NCBI RefSeq assembly: GCF_006575665.1 | Contig: NZ_CP041253.1 | Coordinates: 2,269,001-2,333,000, forward strand | Direction: 5' to 3' | DNA length: 64,000 nucleotides | Origin: Echinicola soli | GTDB taxonomy: Bacteria > Bacteroidota > Bacteroidia > Cytophagales > Cyclobacteriaceae | Shown here: positions 8,637 through 18,186 of the stretch, in pieces | Layout: each line of letters starts with the position of its first letter | Numbering within the stretch: the stretch's first letter is position 1 | Made by a program: the position numbers and the translations under genes | Notes under the pieces: model-generated | What the model was told of the DNA's origin: nothing | The model's input: the letters and a program-made list of their open reading frames with translations, nothing else | Databases searched by the model: none

Positions 8637-9039
8637 TGATCCAGGAGCTGTGGTCCTGGTAAGTTTCTTTTTTCCAGATGGGAACGACCTCTTTTAGCCG
8701 GTCTATCAGATGTCTGGAAGCTGAAAAGGCCGCATCGCGATGGGCTGATGAGGTGCCGATAAACACCACGGGGTCAGTGATCTTTTTTTCGCCAATGGCG
8801 TGGATTATGACTACTTTGTGGAGGGGCCATTTTTGACCAGCTTCCTGAGCCAGTTCTTCCATTTTCAATAACGCCATTTTTTCATAAGCTTCAAAAAAAA
8901 GATGGCTCACGTCCTTCTGGTTGTTCAAGTCCCGTACCGTGCCAATGAACGTGCAGATGCCACCACTTTTCGGATGTACCAAGTGCTGATATGCTTCGTT
9001 GATGTTGATGTCTGTTTCTATTGAGATGAGCCTTTCCAT
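8623..9039 (-). CDS. moaE: Molybdopterin synthase catalytic subunit MoaE
   Basis: Large subunit of molybdopterin synthase, transferring sulfur from MoaD thiocarboxylate to cPMP. The 138 residues include the GGICTFIGTVRD start of the fold and the active-site region GTSSAHRDAAFSASRHLID with VPIWKKE, which holds the catalytic lysine. It lies 9 bp downstream of moaD on the same strand. Confidence 0.94.
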   Translation of the reverse strand: MERLISIETDININEAYQHLVHPKSGGICTFIGTVRDLNNQKDVSHLFFEAYEKMALLKMEELAQEAGQKWPLHKVVIIHAIGEKKITDPVVFIGTSSAHRDAAFSASRHLIDRLKEVVPIWKKETYQDHSSWINAHP

Positions 9040-9048
9040 AGTTGACTT

Positions 9049-9288
9049 TTATCCTCCGCTTACTGGTGGTATCAACGCAACTTCGTCGTGTTTGTTTACC
9101 ATTGTTTCTTCACTGGCATAAAATAGGTTCACTGATATTGCCAGCGAAGGGAGGTTGACCAGGTCTGGGTATTTTTGGAAAAGTAGGGATTTGAGGTCCT
9201 TTACTTTTACAAATGTTTCTTCCACTGGAAAATCGATCATGGCAGATCCTGTGATGTCCTTTGCTGCGCCGAATGTGTGAATTTTCAT
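9049..9288 (-). CDS. moaD: Molybdopterin synthase sulfur carrier MoaD
   Basis: Ubiquitin-like small subunit of 79 residues ending PPVSGG, the Gly-Gly tail that is adenylated and thiocarboxylated. It is the first gene of the minus-strand operon. The proposed TACGTA operator lies 113 bp upstream of its start codon, making this the likely promoter-proximal gene. Confidence 0.9.
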   Translation of the reverse strand: MKIHTFGAAKDITGSAMIDFPVEETFVKVKDLKSLLFQKYPDLVNLPSLAISVNLFYASEETMVNKHDEVALIPPVSGG

Positions 9289-9400
9289 GTGCTTTATTGG
9301 TTTTGCCTCAATCAGATGGTGATTTGGATGTTAATACACGGACAGAATTCATAATACTTGCCGCCAATGTTACCTGCAAGGTACGAAAGAAAACTAGAAA

Positions 9401-9416
9401 TACGTAATTTTACGTA
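9401..9416. promoter_or_regulatory. Proposed NarL-like operator upstream of moa operon
   Basis: TACGTAATTTTACGTA, two TACGTA half-sites with starts exactly 10 bp apart. The same spacing recurs at 18187, 44499 and 44708, each time upstream of a nitrate-assimilation gene. A TACCTTG sequence on the minus strand at 9378-9383 could be a degenerate -7 box. Function is inference. Confidence 0.6.
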
Positions 9417-9559
9417 GTTATAATTTTTTTAAGCAAAGCTTTAAGCAAGTTGCGAATTTAGGAAAAGAAGCAGGAAGCATTACAAAGGGTTTGCTTCCAC
9501 TCTTAATTGGAGCAGGCGGCTAGGTTCTTTATTGGCTTTAGAAGGCAGCCTCCTTGTGC

Positions 9560-10240
9560 TTAGATGTTTCCAATATGCTGTTTTAGCCCAGGCTCGTCTT
9601 CCAGTTTTTTGAGAAGCTCTACCACGTTATTTACTTTCAGCTTTTTCATGATGTTGAAGCGATGGGTTTCGATGGTACGGATGCTTTTGCCTAGCTGCTC
9701 GGCAATTTCTTTATTACTGGTACCATCGGAGATCATTTTTAAGATCTGCTTTTCCCGTTTGGTGATGTCATAATCATTGGCGGGAGTGATACTTTTACTG
9801 GTTTTGTTATCCCTTACATTTAAGTAGCTTTTCACCAATACTTGACTAATATCACCACTAAAGTACTGCCCACCTTGGTGTATTGTTCGGATTGCTTTCA
9901 TAAATTCGTCTTTGCTGGTGTCTTTCAGCAAATAGCCAGCGGCACCGCATTCGATGGATTGGAGGATGTAATCTTCATCGTCATGCATAGAAAGAATGAG
10001 GGATTTGGTGGCTTGCTGAGCGCTGGTCAACTTTCTGGTCGCGTCCAGCCCATTCATGACCGGCATGCGAATATCGATGATCAAGATGTCAGGTTTTGCT
10101 TCCTTTACTTTTTCCAGTGCCTCTTCTCCGTTGGAAGCTTCGCCAATCACTTCTACTTCACCTTCGTTTTCCAGGAGATTTTTGATGCCACTTCTTACCA
10201 CCATATGGTCATCAGCCAATACTACTTTAATCTTTTCCAT
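9560..10240 (-). CDS. NarL/FixJ family response regulator
   Basis: A 226-residue regulator with a receiver domain (ADDHMVVRSGIKNLL, phospho-acceptor Asp in DILIIDIRMPVMNG near residue 55, and the conserved Lys in LLKDTSKDEF). A LuxR-type HTH lies at about 155-215 (LTKREKQILKMISDG form, NKEIAEQLGKSIRTIETHR). It begins 20 bp after the sensor kinase gene on the same strand, so the two form a pair. A TACGTA half-site lies directly before its start (10243-10248). Its position between the moa operon and nirBD makes nitrate or nitrite regulation likely. Confidence 0.93.
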   Translation of the reverse strand: MEKIKVVLADDHMVVRSGIKNLLENEGEVEVIGEASNGEEALEKVKEAKPDILIIDIRMPVMNGLDATRKLTSAQQATKSLILSMHDDEDYILQSIECGAAGYLLKDTSKDEFMKAIRTIHQGGQYFSGDISQVLVKSYLNVRDNKTSKSITPANDYDITKREKQILKMISDGTSNKEIAEQLGKSIRTIETHRFNIMKKLKVNNVVELLKKLEDEPGLKQHIGNI

Positions 10241-10260
10241 TCTACGTATGTTTTACTCAA

Positions 10261-12075
10261 TTAGTCTAGGGGGACATTGATGCTGATCGTGGTCCCTTTT
10301 CCAATTTGGGATGAGATCGTGCATTGTCCATTGATAAAATTAGCTCTTTCCCGGATATTGAACAAGCCGTGTCCAGACGCTGATAAGTGTCCTTTCACTT
10401 CCAGTTTGTCCATCTCAAAGCCCTTGCCATCATCGGAAATGTCCACATTCAAAAACTGGGAATTGTGAGAAAGTATGATCTTTACCTCACTGGCTTCCGC
10501 GTATTTGATCGCGTTATTTACGGCCTCTTGGCAAATTCTGTACAGGTTGTTTTCTACCTTCCCCTCCAGTCGGCTTAGGAAACCGGTCTGGTTTTCGAAG
10601 GTCACCTGTAAGTCCGAAAGTTTAGTGATTTCTCGGCAAAACTTGTTGAGCACAGGTACGATGCCATAATCGGACAGGGCACTAGGGGTGAGGTTAAAGG
10701 AGATTCTTCTGACTTCCTTGATGACATTTTTCAGGAGGTCTTTGGAGGTCTTTAACTTTTCACGTTCATAATCAGACTTTACCGAGTGAATGCCTTCCAA
10801 GTTGAATTTCATGGCAGAAAGCAATTGGCCGATGCCGTCATGCATGTCACGGGAAATTCGCTTGCGTTCTTCTTCCTGACCTTCCAGGATCAGTGCAGAC
10901 CGGAATTGCTGTTCCTTGACTTTTTTCTCGATCCGCTCTTTGTTGATTTCCTGGGAAATGGCTTCCGCTTCTTTTTTTTCAGTTTCATCAGTGGCGACGA
11001 CCATGAGGGTTTCCACCTCCCCATCATCGCCCATGGTGGGGATGATGTTGATCTTGATCCAGACAAAATCCCCCATGTCATTGACGACTTTGATGTCTCC
11101 TGACCATGTTTTGCCAGAAAGTGTCATCATGCGGATGTTGTCAAGGTACCGTGAGTCATAGCCCTGGTCTTGCAGCCATTTGAAGATGTTTTTTGGAACT
11201 TCATCAAATTCCATGACGCTGGAGAATTTATCCGAAAAGTAAAAGAAGTCTCCTGTTGGTTTACTCTTCGCAAATACGGTGTAATCTTCCACGGCGACGT
11301 CTACTTCCAATAAGTCCTGATAGGCCTGTTCCAAAGAACTGTAGAGAGAACTAATCTCCAAGGTCATCTTATGGGCTTTTTGTTCGGATAGAAGCAGTTT
11401 TTTGAAGGTCTTTCTGATGGTCTTGGCTGATGGGATAAATATGAAGAAAATCTCAAATGAAATCACCCCAAGAGATAGGATCAATAGGAATATTTCGATG
11501 CTTTGTAGGTTGGTGACCTTGTCTTTGGCTTCGTCGTCATATTGGAAGACAATGCTGTCCATCCCGTTTAGAAAGGCTTGTTCATGATGGATTACGGTGT
11601 TGATGTCTTGGCCAAGGCTGTCCGCGGGAAGGGAGGGATCCAGCTCGAGTTTGTCGATGATTTGTTGTGCTGAATTGACCATGATGGCATGGTCTTTTTC
11701 GATACCTTCAAACAGCTCACGGATTGTTCTGCTGTTGTTGCCTTTTATGCCGAGTGAGCTATTTCCATATTGCAGGCCCTTATGAACTTCTTTCCATTCT
11801 TTCAGGGATGACTGGAGGCCGGTAAGGTATTCGTATTTTTTTGTGCTGCTTAAACTGTCTCCAAGTAATAGGACGTATTTACTGATTTGCTGACTGAGCA
11901 TACGCTGCCTTCCGGAGAGATTGACCACCCTGGAGTCGTTTTTTTGTTCACTGATGAATTTCTGTACTAAAATCTGACTGAGGATAATACTCGTAGCGAT
12001 AGCGCACAACGCTATTAAGTAGTACCTTACTAATTTTTCGAATTTGGGCCTTTCCGCTAAATGAGGGTTTTTCAT
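10261..12075 (-). CDS. NarX-like sensor histidine kinase (HisKA_3)
   Basis: Membrane sensor kinase of about 604 residues, partner of the NarL-like regulator. In order: TM1 (YYLIALCAIATSIILSQIL), a periplasmic type IV-pilus/NarX-like helical domain with a P-box-like stretch VVNLSGRQRMLSQQISK, TM2 (IFLLILSLGVISFEIFFIF), a PAS domain, a HisKA_3 dimerisation box with DMHDGIGQLLSAMKFN, and a HATPase_c domain (NAIKYAEASEV, DDGKGFEM, GHGLFNIRERA). I chose ATG 12075 (MKNPHLAERPKFEK) over a start at 12111 because the extra residues overlap a TACGTA half-site at 12099-12104. Nitrate as ligand is inferred from the P-box and context. Confidence 0.88.
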   Translation of the reverse strand: MKNPHLAERPKFEKLVRYYLIALCAIATSIILSQILVQKFISEQKNDSRVVNLSGRQRMLSQQISKYVLLLGDSLSSTKKYEYLTGLQSSLKEWKEVHKGLQYGNSSLGIKGNNSRTIRELFEGIEKDHAIMVNSAQQIIDKLELDPSLPADSLGQDINTVIHHEQAFLNGMDSIVFQYDDEAKDKVTNLQSIEIFLLILSLGVISFEIFFIFIPSAKTIRKTFKKLLLSEQKAHKMTLEISSLYSSLEQAYQDLLEVDVAVEDYTVFAKSKPTGDFFYFSDKFSSVMEFDEVPKNIFKWLQDQGYDSRYLDNIRMMTLSGKTWSGDIKVVNDMGDFVWIKINIIPTMGDDGEVETLMVVATDETEKKEAEAISQEINKERIEKKVKEQQFRSALILEGQEEERKRISRDMHDGIGQLLSAMKFNLEGIHSVKSDYEREKLKTSKDLLKNVIKEVRRISFNLTPSALSDYGIVPVLNKFCREITKLSDLQVTFENQTGFLSRLEGKVENNLYRICQEAVNNAIKYAEASEVKIILSHNSQFLNVDISDDGKGFEMDKLEVKGHLSASGHGLFNIRERANFINGQCTISSQIGKGTTISINVPLD

Positions 12076-12139
12076 ACTTCCGATATTCAACGGCAAAGTA
12101 CGTAAATACACTTAAAAATATAAGTAAAGCTTACTTTCT

Positions 12140-14029
12140 TTAGGGTATGGAGTCTCTTAATAATAAATTTCCGTCTAAGTAATCGAGTGTTATGGATGAA
12201 TCGTTTTTAGTGGAAAACCTGATGGATTTGAGTTCAAGTTTGATTTTTAAGCCTTCTTTATCAGTGGTATAGGTCATGTCTGAGGCGTTGTGGATAGAAT
12301 GGCTTGACAGGGAGTCGGTCTTATGATAAAGGGACAGTACCAAACTGCTGAGATTTATATCGGTGCGACGTTGGGTATTTGAAAGGGAAAGTCCATTTTT
12401 TTTGGCATTGAGGTGGATGCTGAAATTGGAATAGCCTGCCTGAAAAGAACTGGTGTCCTGATTATAAATGTGGAGGGGAGTAAAATAATCATATCCTCGA
12501 GTGTTTACGGCTTGGTGTGTGTTGTTATCAGCCTCGAGTGTGATAAGTGTGCCGGAGATAGTATTGGGGTTTTCAGGTATCCCCAACGTTTCCAGGTACA
12601 ATGCAGCCGCGGTGGTTTTGCTCCATGTTGACTTGTCTTTATTGATGGCCCGCAGAATATGGTCCAAATCCTGCTCAAACCACATTTGCATTCCTTCCAG
12701 GCCGTGGTGATCTTGGAGGTATCGGGTGATCGAGTAAATCTCTTTGACCTGGTCATCCTCGATAGGTTTGATTAGCGGGGTTTCTTGCTTTGCCCTTAAT
12801 TCGGGAAAATAGGATTGGTCCCAAATGATTTCCTGTGAGGCATGTTCCTCTTCCAGCAAATGATTGTCTCGCAAAAGTGCCTTTAATCTTCTATACTGGC
12901 TCCTTTCACTGACTGAAAATATCCCCCAAGGCCCAAAAGATGAAAATAGAAGCATGCATGCTAATGACAGCGGAATGAATTTGATGCTTTTGAAGCCAAG
13001 TAAAAAATAAACACAAGTCACGGTAAGCCACACGCCAAGCAGTACAATGAGGTACCTGTTGATCGTGATTCCATAATCCTCGATACGGATCCAGATAGCG
13101 ATAAACAGCATGACCACTAAGGGAAGCAAAATAAAGTAATAAAGACGCGAAAAGCGACCTATCCAGTGTTCCTTTTCATTGTCCCGATAGGGGTATAGTA
13201 GTAAAACGGTCAAAATACCCCAAGTTGCTACTCCGATGATAAGGTAGGAAACGACGCCTTTTGGCCAGTCCCAGGCCATGAGGATCTTGATGCTGTATCC
13301 ATAAAGAATCAGAAGGTAAAGCACTAAAAGACCCAAGAGAATATACTGACTGAAAATCTTTAAGCCTTTGGGATAATTTACTGCTTGGTCGATCTGGCTG
13401 AGTTCTGCGGGGATGCCGGCCAAAAAGAACCAAGTATTGAAAACCCCAATGATCAATATGAAGAGTTGCAGGTATATTTTGGGGTCAAAATTTACCTCAA
13501 AAAGTAAGTGCAGTGCAGCCATCGCTAGTACAATCCCTATATACAGCACCGAGGAAAACAGCAAGGATGTCAAAAACCGCAGAAATAAGGTTTTATTATA
13601 ATTCCAGAATGCCAAGGTGTGGATGTTCTTCAGATAGGGAGAGAAGGAGACCATCAGATGGATGCAGACGCTGAAAATAGCATATCGGTAATAGGGCATT
13701 GCGGTGCTTTCTGTACTGTTGCCACCCGGGAGAGAGAAGTAGACCAATCCCAAGAAAATAATGCCCAGAACGTGGTTGATGTATGCAAAAGGCTTCGGCA
13801 ACTTTTTCTTTTCGTTAAAGATGCCAATACAAAAAAACAAGGAAATGCCCAACGCAGCAGTAAGCATCAGATTGATAAAGGGGAAGGCATTGTCGAGCCA
13901 TTTTTCGCTTTCTACGAGGTAATTCCCCACGGAAGCTGCCACAATTGCCGAAAAAAGGGACAGCGGAAATCGCTTGGCGACTCTCAGGGCATGGGTATTC
14001 AGATAACTTAACGAGGGGAAGTCAATCAT
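12140..14029 (-). CDS. DUF4153 domain multi-pass membrane protein
   Basis: A 629-residue inner-membrane protein. About 12 hydrophobic segments span residues 20-400 (for example FINLMLTAALGISLFF, VLYIGIVLAMAALHLLF and YILLGLLVLYLLILYGYSI). A soluble C-terminal part of about 220 residues follows. The layout and the YPYRDNEKEHWIGRF region match DUF4153 proteins, whose function is unknown. It shares the minus strand with the sensor kinase but is upstream of it with a 64-bp gap, and may be an unrelated gene. Confidence 0.75.
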   Translation of the reverse strand: MIDFPSLSYLNTHALRVAKRFPLSLFSAIVAASVGNYLVESEKWLDNAFPFINLMLTAALGISLFFCIGIFNEKKKLPKPFAYINHVLGIIFLGLVYFSLPGGNSTESTAMPYYRYAIFSVCIHLMVSFSPYLKNIHTLAFWNYNKTLFLRFLTSLLFSSVLYIGIVLAMAALHLLFEVNFDPKIYLQLFILIIGVFNTWFFLAGIPAELSQIDQAVNYPKGLKIFSQYILLGLLVLYLLILYGYSIKILMAWDWPKGVVSYLIIGVATWGILTVLLLYPYRDNEKEHWIGRFSRLYYFILLPLVVMLFIAIWIRIEDYGITINRYLIVLLGVWLTVTCVYFLLGFKSIKFIPLSLACMLLFSSFGPWGIFSVSERSQYRRLKALLRDNHLLEEEHASQEIIWDQSYFPELRAKQETPLIKPIEDDQVKEIYSITRYLQDHHGLEGMQMWFEQDLDHILRAINKDKSTWSKTTAAALYLETLGIPENPNTISGTLITLEADNNTHQAVNTRGYDYFTPLHIYNQDTSSFQAGYSNFSIHLNAKKNGLSLSNTQRRTDINLSSLVLSLYHKTDSLSSHSIHNASDMTYTTDKEGLKIKLELKSIRFSTKNDSSITLDYLDGNLLLRDSIP

Positions 14030-14139
14030 ATATTAGTGGATAAATCAGCTACACAATATAGACGAAAATATGATAAAAACAGTAAAAATGTTGAATGGGT
14101 CAGGGCAATCGCTTTTAAAAGAAATGTTGTATAAATCAC

Positions 14140-14350
14140 AATTTCTAATTTCTGGCGTCCGACTAAATTTCAAATATGATCAAAAACTGTCTTATAAATA
14201 GAAATTTGATGGTGTTTATTCCAATCCCTAAAATGCCCCCATCCCCAAAAGGGGAGCTTTAGAAAGTCCCCTCTAGGGGATTTAGGGGTGAAAACAGTTG
14301 ATTTTTTTCAATTTGACGATTGTTTTCTCGGACTCCAGTAATTTCTAATT
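14140..14350 (-). mobile_element. MITE-like insertion, copy B, with 11-bp target duplication
   Basis: A 189-bp element (14151-14339) is bounded by an 11-bp direct repeat AATTTCTAATT at 14140-14150 and 14340-14350. Its ends TCTGGCGTCCGA and TCGGACTCCAGT are inverted copies, sharing CTGGMGTCCGA. It contains no reading frame of note but has two CCCC/GGGG hairpins. A degraded copy lies in opposite orientation at 1651-1814. An 11-bp duplication is compatible with IS4-type transposases, but no such transposase is in the window, so the parent element is unknown. Confidence 0.72.
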
Positions 14351-14400
14351 CGTTGTCGTTCCGACATGAGGAGGGGCTCAAATTTAAGTAAGAGATTCCT

Positions 14401-14443
14401 TCCCGATGTATCGGGATCGGAATAGCCTGCCCCGGTATCGGGG
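14401..14443. repeat. Pair of REP-like palindromes
   Basis: TCCCGATGTATCGGGA at 14401-14416 and CCCCGGTATCGGGG at 14430-14443 are perfect or near-perfect palindromes. The same design occurs at 4064-4077. In a CCCGAC/GTCGGG version it sits inside each tRNA-like repeat at 59340-60445 and in the tRNA-like relic at 60812. Confidence 0.6.
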
Positions 14444-14971
14444 ACAAAGCCATGGTTAGATTGGAATGGCGTAGCTAGTGGGATATGCAATTTCTCTCTC
14501 ATCTAAAAGCGATTTCTCTGTTAAATGGGGCTTGAAAAATGTAATTTTTTTGTTCCTTTTTTGACCTGAAGAAAAAAAGGAACAAAAGTGATGAGGTGAA
14601 AATCATGCTGGAATTTAACAAGCAAACAAAAATATTTGCACACAGTAAACCATATAGAACCAATTTTTTATATAATCTCTGGTACAAGAACGAGGAGACT
14701 TTAATTACTGGCAAATAAGAGAATAGTCACGTTGTTGTTCCAATTGCAATTGTGGATGACCAAGCAATATTTCTGAGGGGTGAGGGATTTCCAGGTGGTT
14801 TTGGCAAGCATATTTCTATTTAATTTAGCAATAGGAGTGCGTGCTCCAACATAGAAAAATTAGCGCAAATCTTATTGATCTGCACCATCTGCGTGCTGTC
14901 GAAACCAACCCTAATCCCCTCCCAACTTTTTCGTTTGATCCATTGTGGATCAAACAGATCCCTGCTGGTCA

Positions 14972-15008
14972 ATAAAAAAGCAGGGTCCATCAACCAAACC
15001 CTGCTTTA
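14972..15008 (-). terminator. Rho-independent terminator of nirBD
   Basis: On the minus strand AAGCAGGGT pairs with ACCCTGCTT around an 11-nt loop and is followed by TTTTTATT. It lies 117 bp beyond the nirD stop codon. Confidence 0.75.
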
Positions 15009-15124
15009 GTAAAACGAAAATAGGTCTACTACTAATTGTTGTATTGGATGTCGAGTTGACGGAATGATTTATTCCATAACCTTCCTTTCAACTTTTCATC
15101 ACCTAAACCTTCTGACTTCGCACC

Positions 15125-15502
15125 TTATTCTTCAAAGCCTATGTAAACGAAGTCCCCTTCAACTTTGACGGGGTAGGTCGCTATGTCACAGGTGTCTCCA
15201 TTGATATTTTTGCCGGTTTTGAGGGAAAAGCTCTTTTTATGGAATGGGCAAGCTACCTTAGGCTCTCCTTCTGCGGATCCGATCATGCCACGGCTAAGGA
15301 TCATCTGCATTTTGTGGGGACAAAGGTTCTGGCAGGCATACCATTCATTTCTCCTGGAGAAGTTAAAGATGGCAATCTGGAGGTCTTTGTATTTCACACA
15401 GGCACCTCCGTTTTCTGGAAATGCACTCACAGGAGCCGCCTTGAACCAAGTGGTGACCTTGGTGGTATCAGTGGTTTTGTATTTTTCCAATTCAGGTAAC
15501 AT
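15125..15502 (-). CDS. nirD: Nitrite reductase small subunit NirD (Rieske type)
   Basis: A 125-residue Rieske-fold protein. Both cluster-binding pairs are present: CPHKMQ near residue 61 (Cys-x-His) and CPFHKK near residue 84 (Cys-x-x-His). This version therefore probably binds a [2Fe-2S] cluster, unlike E. coli NirD, which has lost these ligands. It follows nirB by 95 bp and would support NADH-dependent nitrite reduction to ammonium in the cytoplasm. Confidence 0.93.
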   Translation of the reverse strand: MLPELEKYKTTDTTKVTTWFKAAPVSAFPENGGACVKYKDLQIAIFNFSRRNEWYACQNLCPHKMQMILSRGMIGSAEGEPKVACPFHKKSFSLKTGKNINGDTCDIATYPVKVEGDFVYIGFEE

Positions 15503-15597
15503 AACTTCTTGTATTTATGGTAGATTGGTGGCATTGACAATTCTGAAGAAGGGCTGTCAATAGTCTAATGTCTTGGGACTTTTGTCTTGTATCTTGT

Positions 15598-18093
15598 TTA
15601 TCCCCAGGATGCAGGGATTTTCTGGCCTCTCATTTCTTTCCATTTTAGGCTAGGATCTTCCTCTTCAGCGTTGGCAAAATGTTTGAACTTGGCCCTAAGC
15701 TTCGGATTGTTGACTACCTCTTTCCATTCACATGCATAAGTGTCGATCATGAAGGCCATTTCTTTTTCCAGCTCTTCTCCGATGCCCAAAGAGTCATTCA
15801 CCACGACATCACGTACATAGTCCATACTACCCTCGAGCTTGTTGAGCCAGGTGGCCGTTCTGGTAAGCGGTTCTGCGGTACGGATATAAAACATCAAGAA
15901 ACGGTCAATGTACTTAAGGCAAGTCTCACGGTCCACATCATTAATGAGCAGCTGCGCATGCTGGGGTTTGGAGCCTCCGTTCCCACAGATGTAGAGGTTC
16001 CAGCCCTTTTCGGTGGCGATGATGCCAAAGTCCTTGCTTTGTGCCTCGGCACATTCCCGGATACATCCTGACACGGCACCTTTCAGTTTGTGTGGAGAAC
16101 GTAGTCCGCGGTAACGCTCTTCCACTTCAATGGCAAAGGACACGGAATCTTGGACACCATAACGGCACCAAGTGCTGCCCACGCAGCTTTTGACCGTTCG
16201 GAGGGATTTGCCGTAAGCGTGGCCACTTTCGAAGCCTGCATTGATCAGCTCCTCCCAGATGTCAGGAAGCTGGTCCACTCTGGCGCCAAACAGGTCGATG
16301 CGTTGACCTCCGGTGATTTTGGTATAGAGGCTGTATCGTTTGGCTACATCCCCGAGTACGATGAGTTTTTCAGGGGTGATTTCTCCACCGGGAATTCTCG
16401 GGACAACCGAATACGTGCCTCCTTTCTGGATATTGGCCAGATAACGGTCATTGGTGTCCTGAATGGTGTCCTGTTTGGTAATGAGTTCGTTCCATGTACT
16501 GGCGAGGATAGAAGCGATTGCTGGCTTACATACCTCGCAGCCGTCTCCTTGTCCAAACTGATCTAAGAGTTCATTATAGGTTTTGATGTCTTTTACCTTT
16601 ACGATATCCAGCAGTTCTTGGCGACTGTAGTCAAAATGTTCGCAAAGGACATTTTTGACTGCTTTGCCCATGGATTTAAGCTGATGCTTCAGCAGGTCAT
16701 TGACCATTGGCATACATCCGCCACAGCCGGTTCCAGCTTTAGTGCAGGACTTGATTTCGTCTACTTTGGTGATGCCATCGTTTTCGATCAAGTTGCAGAT
16801 GGTACCTTTGGTGACATTTTCACATGAGCAAACTTGCGCTTCTTCGGGAAGGCTTTCCACTCCAGCGCCGGCAGCTTCTTTACCGCCCCTGGCACCGAGG
16901 ATGAGGTCTTCAGGCTCTGGCGGCAGCGGCATTTTGTTCTGGGTCATTTGCAGCAGGATGTTATAGGCAGAAGCATCACCGACGAGGATGCCGCCAAGCA
17001 GGCGTTTACCGTCCATCGATACGTTGATACGCTTATATATTCCGCTGTTTTTATTTTCGTATACAATAGGTTTGGAAGGTTCGAATTCACCAAATGGATC
17101 CCCAAAACTGCCCACATCTACTCCGATCAGTTTCAACTTGGTGGACATGTCAAAGCCCATAAATGGCTTTACTTCTGTATGGGTGAGTTGGTTGACCACT
17201 TGAGCGGCCATTTCATAGCCCGGGGCTACCAATCCATACACCATGTTTTGGTAGGAGGCTGCTTCACCTATGGCAAAAATGTCAGTGTCGTCGGTTTGCA
17301 AAAACTCGTTGACCACGATCCCGCCCCGTGGGGCAGTGGTCAGTCCTGAGTCTTTGGCCAGTTCATCCCTTGGCTTGATCCCGGCGGAGATGATCAGCAT
17401 TTCAGTGTTCAGGTTGGTATTGTCAGCGAAGCTCATTCCGGTGATTTTTCCATTACCGGTGATTTTCTTGGTGTTTTTGCTCAGGTGGATTTTAATGCCC
17501 AGCTCTTCCAGTTTGGACTGCAAGGTGGCCGATCCGGCATTGTCCAGCTGCCGTGGCATTAGTCGTGGAGCAAATTCAATCACGTGGGCGTTCAGTCCCA
17601 TATCTATGACAGCCTTAGCTGCTTCCAAACCTAATAGACCACCTCCTATGACAGCGGCGGATTTCACCTTCTTGGAATAGTCGATGATAGCATCGAGGTC
17701 TTCCAGCGTTCGGTAAACAAATACACCTTTCTTATCCACACCATCGATAGGAGGGACAAATGCCGCTGATCCAGTAGCCAAAATCAACTTATCATAGTCG
17801 TAATCATGGCCGGTGTGAGAAATGACCTTTTTGGTATCCCTGTCGATTTTTACAATCATCTCGTTGGTGTGCAAGTTGACATTGTTTTCATCATACCAAG
17901 ACCGTGGTGCCATCATCAGGTCATCCGCTGTGGAATCTGTGAAATAAGCACTGAGGTGTACCCTGTCATATGCCGGCCATGGTTCCTCACCAAAGACCGT
18001 TATCTCAAAATCTCCTTCGGTAGCCTGTGCACGAAGTTTTTCACAAAACTTGTAGCCTACCATTCCATTTCCGATTACTACTATCTTTGTCAT
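15598..18093 (-). CDS. nirB: NADH-dependent assimilatory nitrite reductase large subunit
   Basis: An 831-residue cytoplasmic siroheme enzyme reducing nitrite to ammonium. The N-terminal third is an FAD/NAD(P)H pyridine nucleotide oxidoreductase (VVIGNGMVGYKF, LATGSAAFVPP, AAVIGGGLLGLEAA). A BFD-like [2Fe-2S] domain follows (CSCENVTKGTIC ... CGGC), then the ferredoxin-like half domain and the siroheme/[4Fe-4S] site CVGSTWC plus GCIREC, with both Cys pairs intact. It is divergent from cobA, and the shared 154-bp gap holds the proposed operator. Confidence 0.96.
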   Translation of the reverse strand: MTKIVVIGNGMVGYKFCEKLRAQATEGDFEITVFGEEPWPAYDRVHLSAYFTDSTADDLMMAPRSWYDENNVNLHTNEMIVKIDRDTKKVISHTGHDYDYDKLILATGSAAFVPPIDGVDKKGVFVYRTLEDLDAIIDYSKKVKSAAVIGGGLLGLEAAKAVIDMGLNAHVIEFAPRLMPRQLDNAGSATLQSKLEELGIKIHLSKNTKKITGNGKITGMSFADNTNLNTEMLIISAGIKPRDELAKDSGLTTAPRGGIVVNEFLQTDDTDIFAIGEAASYQNMVYGLVAPGYEMAAQVVNQLTHTEVKPFMGFDMSTKLKLIGVDVGSFGDPFGEFEPSKPIVYENKNSGIYKRINVSMDGKRLLGGILVGDASAYNILLQMTQNKMPLPPEPEDLILGARGGKEAAGAGVESLPEEAQVCSCENVTKGTICNLIENDGITKVDEIKSCTKAGTGCGGCMPMVNDLLKHQLKSMGKAVKNVLCEHFDYSRQELLDIVKVKDIKTYNELLDQFGQGDGCEVCKPAIASILASTWNELITKQDTIQDTNDRYLANIQKGGTYSVVPRIPGGEITPEKLIVLGDVAKRYSLYTKITGGQRIDLFGARVDQLPDIWEELINAGFESGHAYGKSLRTVKSCVGSTWCRYGVQDSVSFAIEVEERYRGLRSPHKLKGAVSGCIRECAEAQSKDFGIIATEKGWNLYICGNGGSKPQHAQLLINDVDRETCLKYIDRFLMFYIRTAEPLTRTATWLNKLEGSMDYVRDVVVNDSLGIGEELEKEMAFMIDTYACEWKEVVNNPKLRAKFKHFANAEEEDPSLKWKEMRGQKIPASWG

Positions 18094-18186
18094 ATGATTG
18101 CTGGTTTTAGGTTTGGCTTCTTTCTAAGTAGTTTGACTGATTTACTGACTAATCACAGTGGCTAAATTATAAATTTATTTTTATAA

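Larger units (their letters stand above)
14030..15124. other. 1.1-kb intergenic region with a MITE and palindromes
   Basis: I find no credible gene. The stretch contains the 189-bp MITE-like element at 14151-14339, two CCCGAT-type palindromes at 14401-14416 and 14430-14443, AT-rich DNA to about 14900, and the nirBD terminator at 14972-15008. Short frames such as 14499-14714 lack any family resemblance or start signal. Confidence 0.7.

Noticed and set aside
14499..14714. 71-codon minus-strand frame in the 14-15 kb gap
   Set aside because: Low-complexity hydrophobic and Lys-rich translation without family resemblance, overlapping AT-rich intergenic DNA between repeats.
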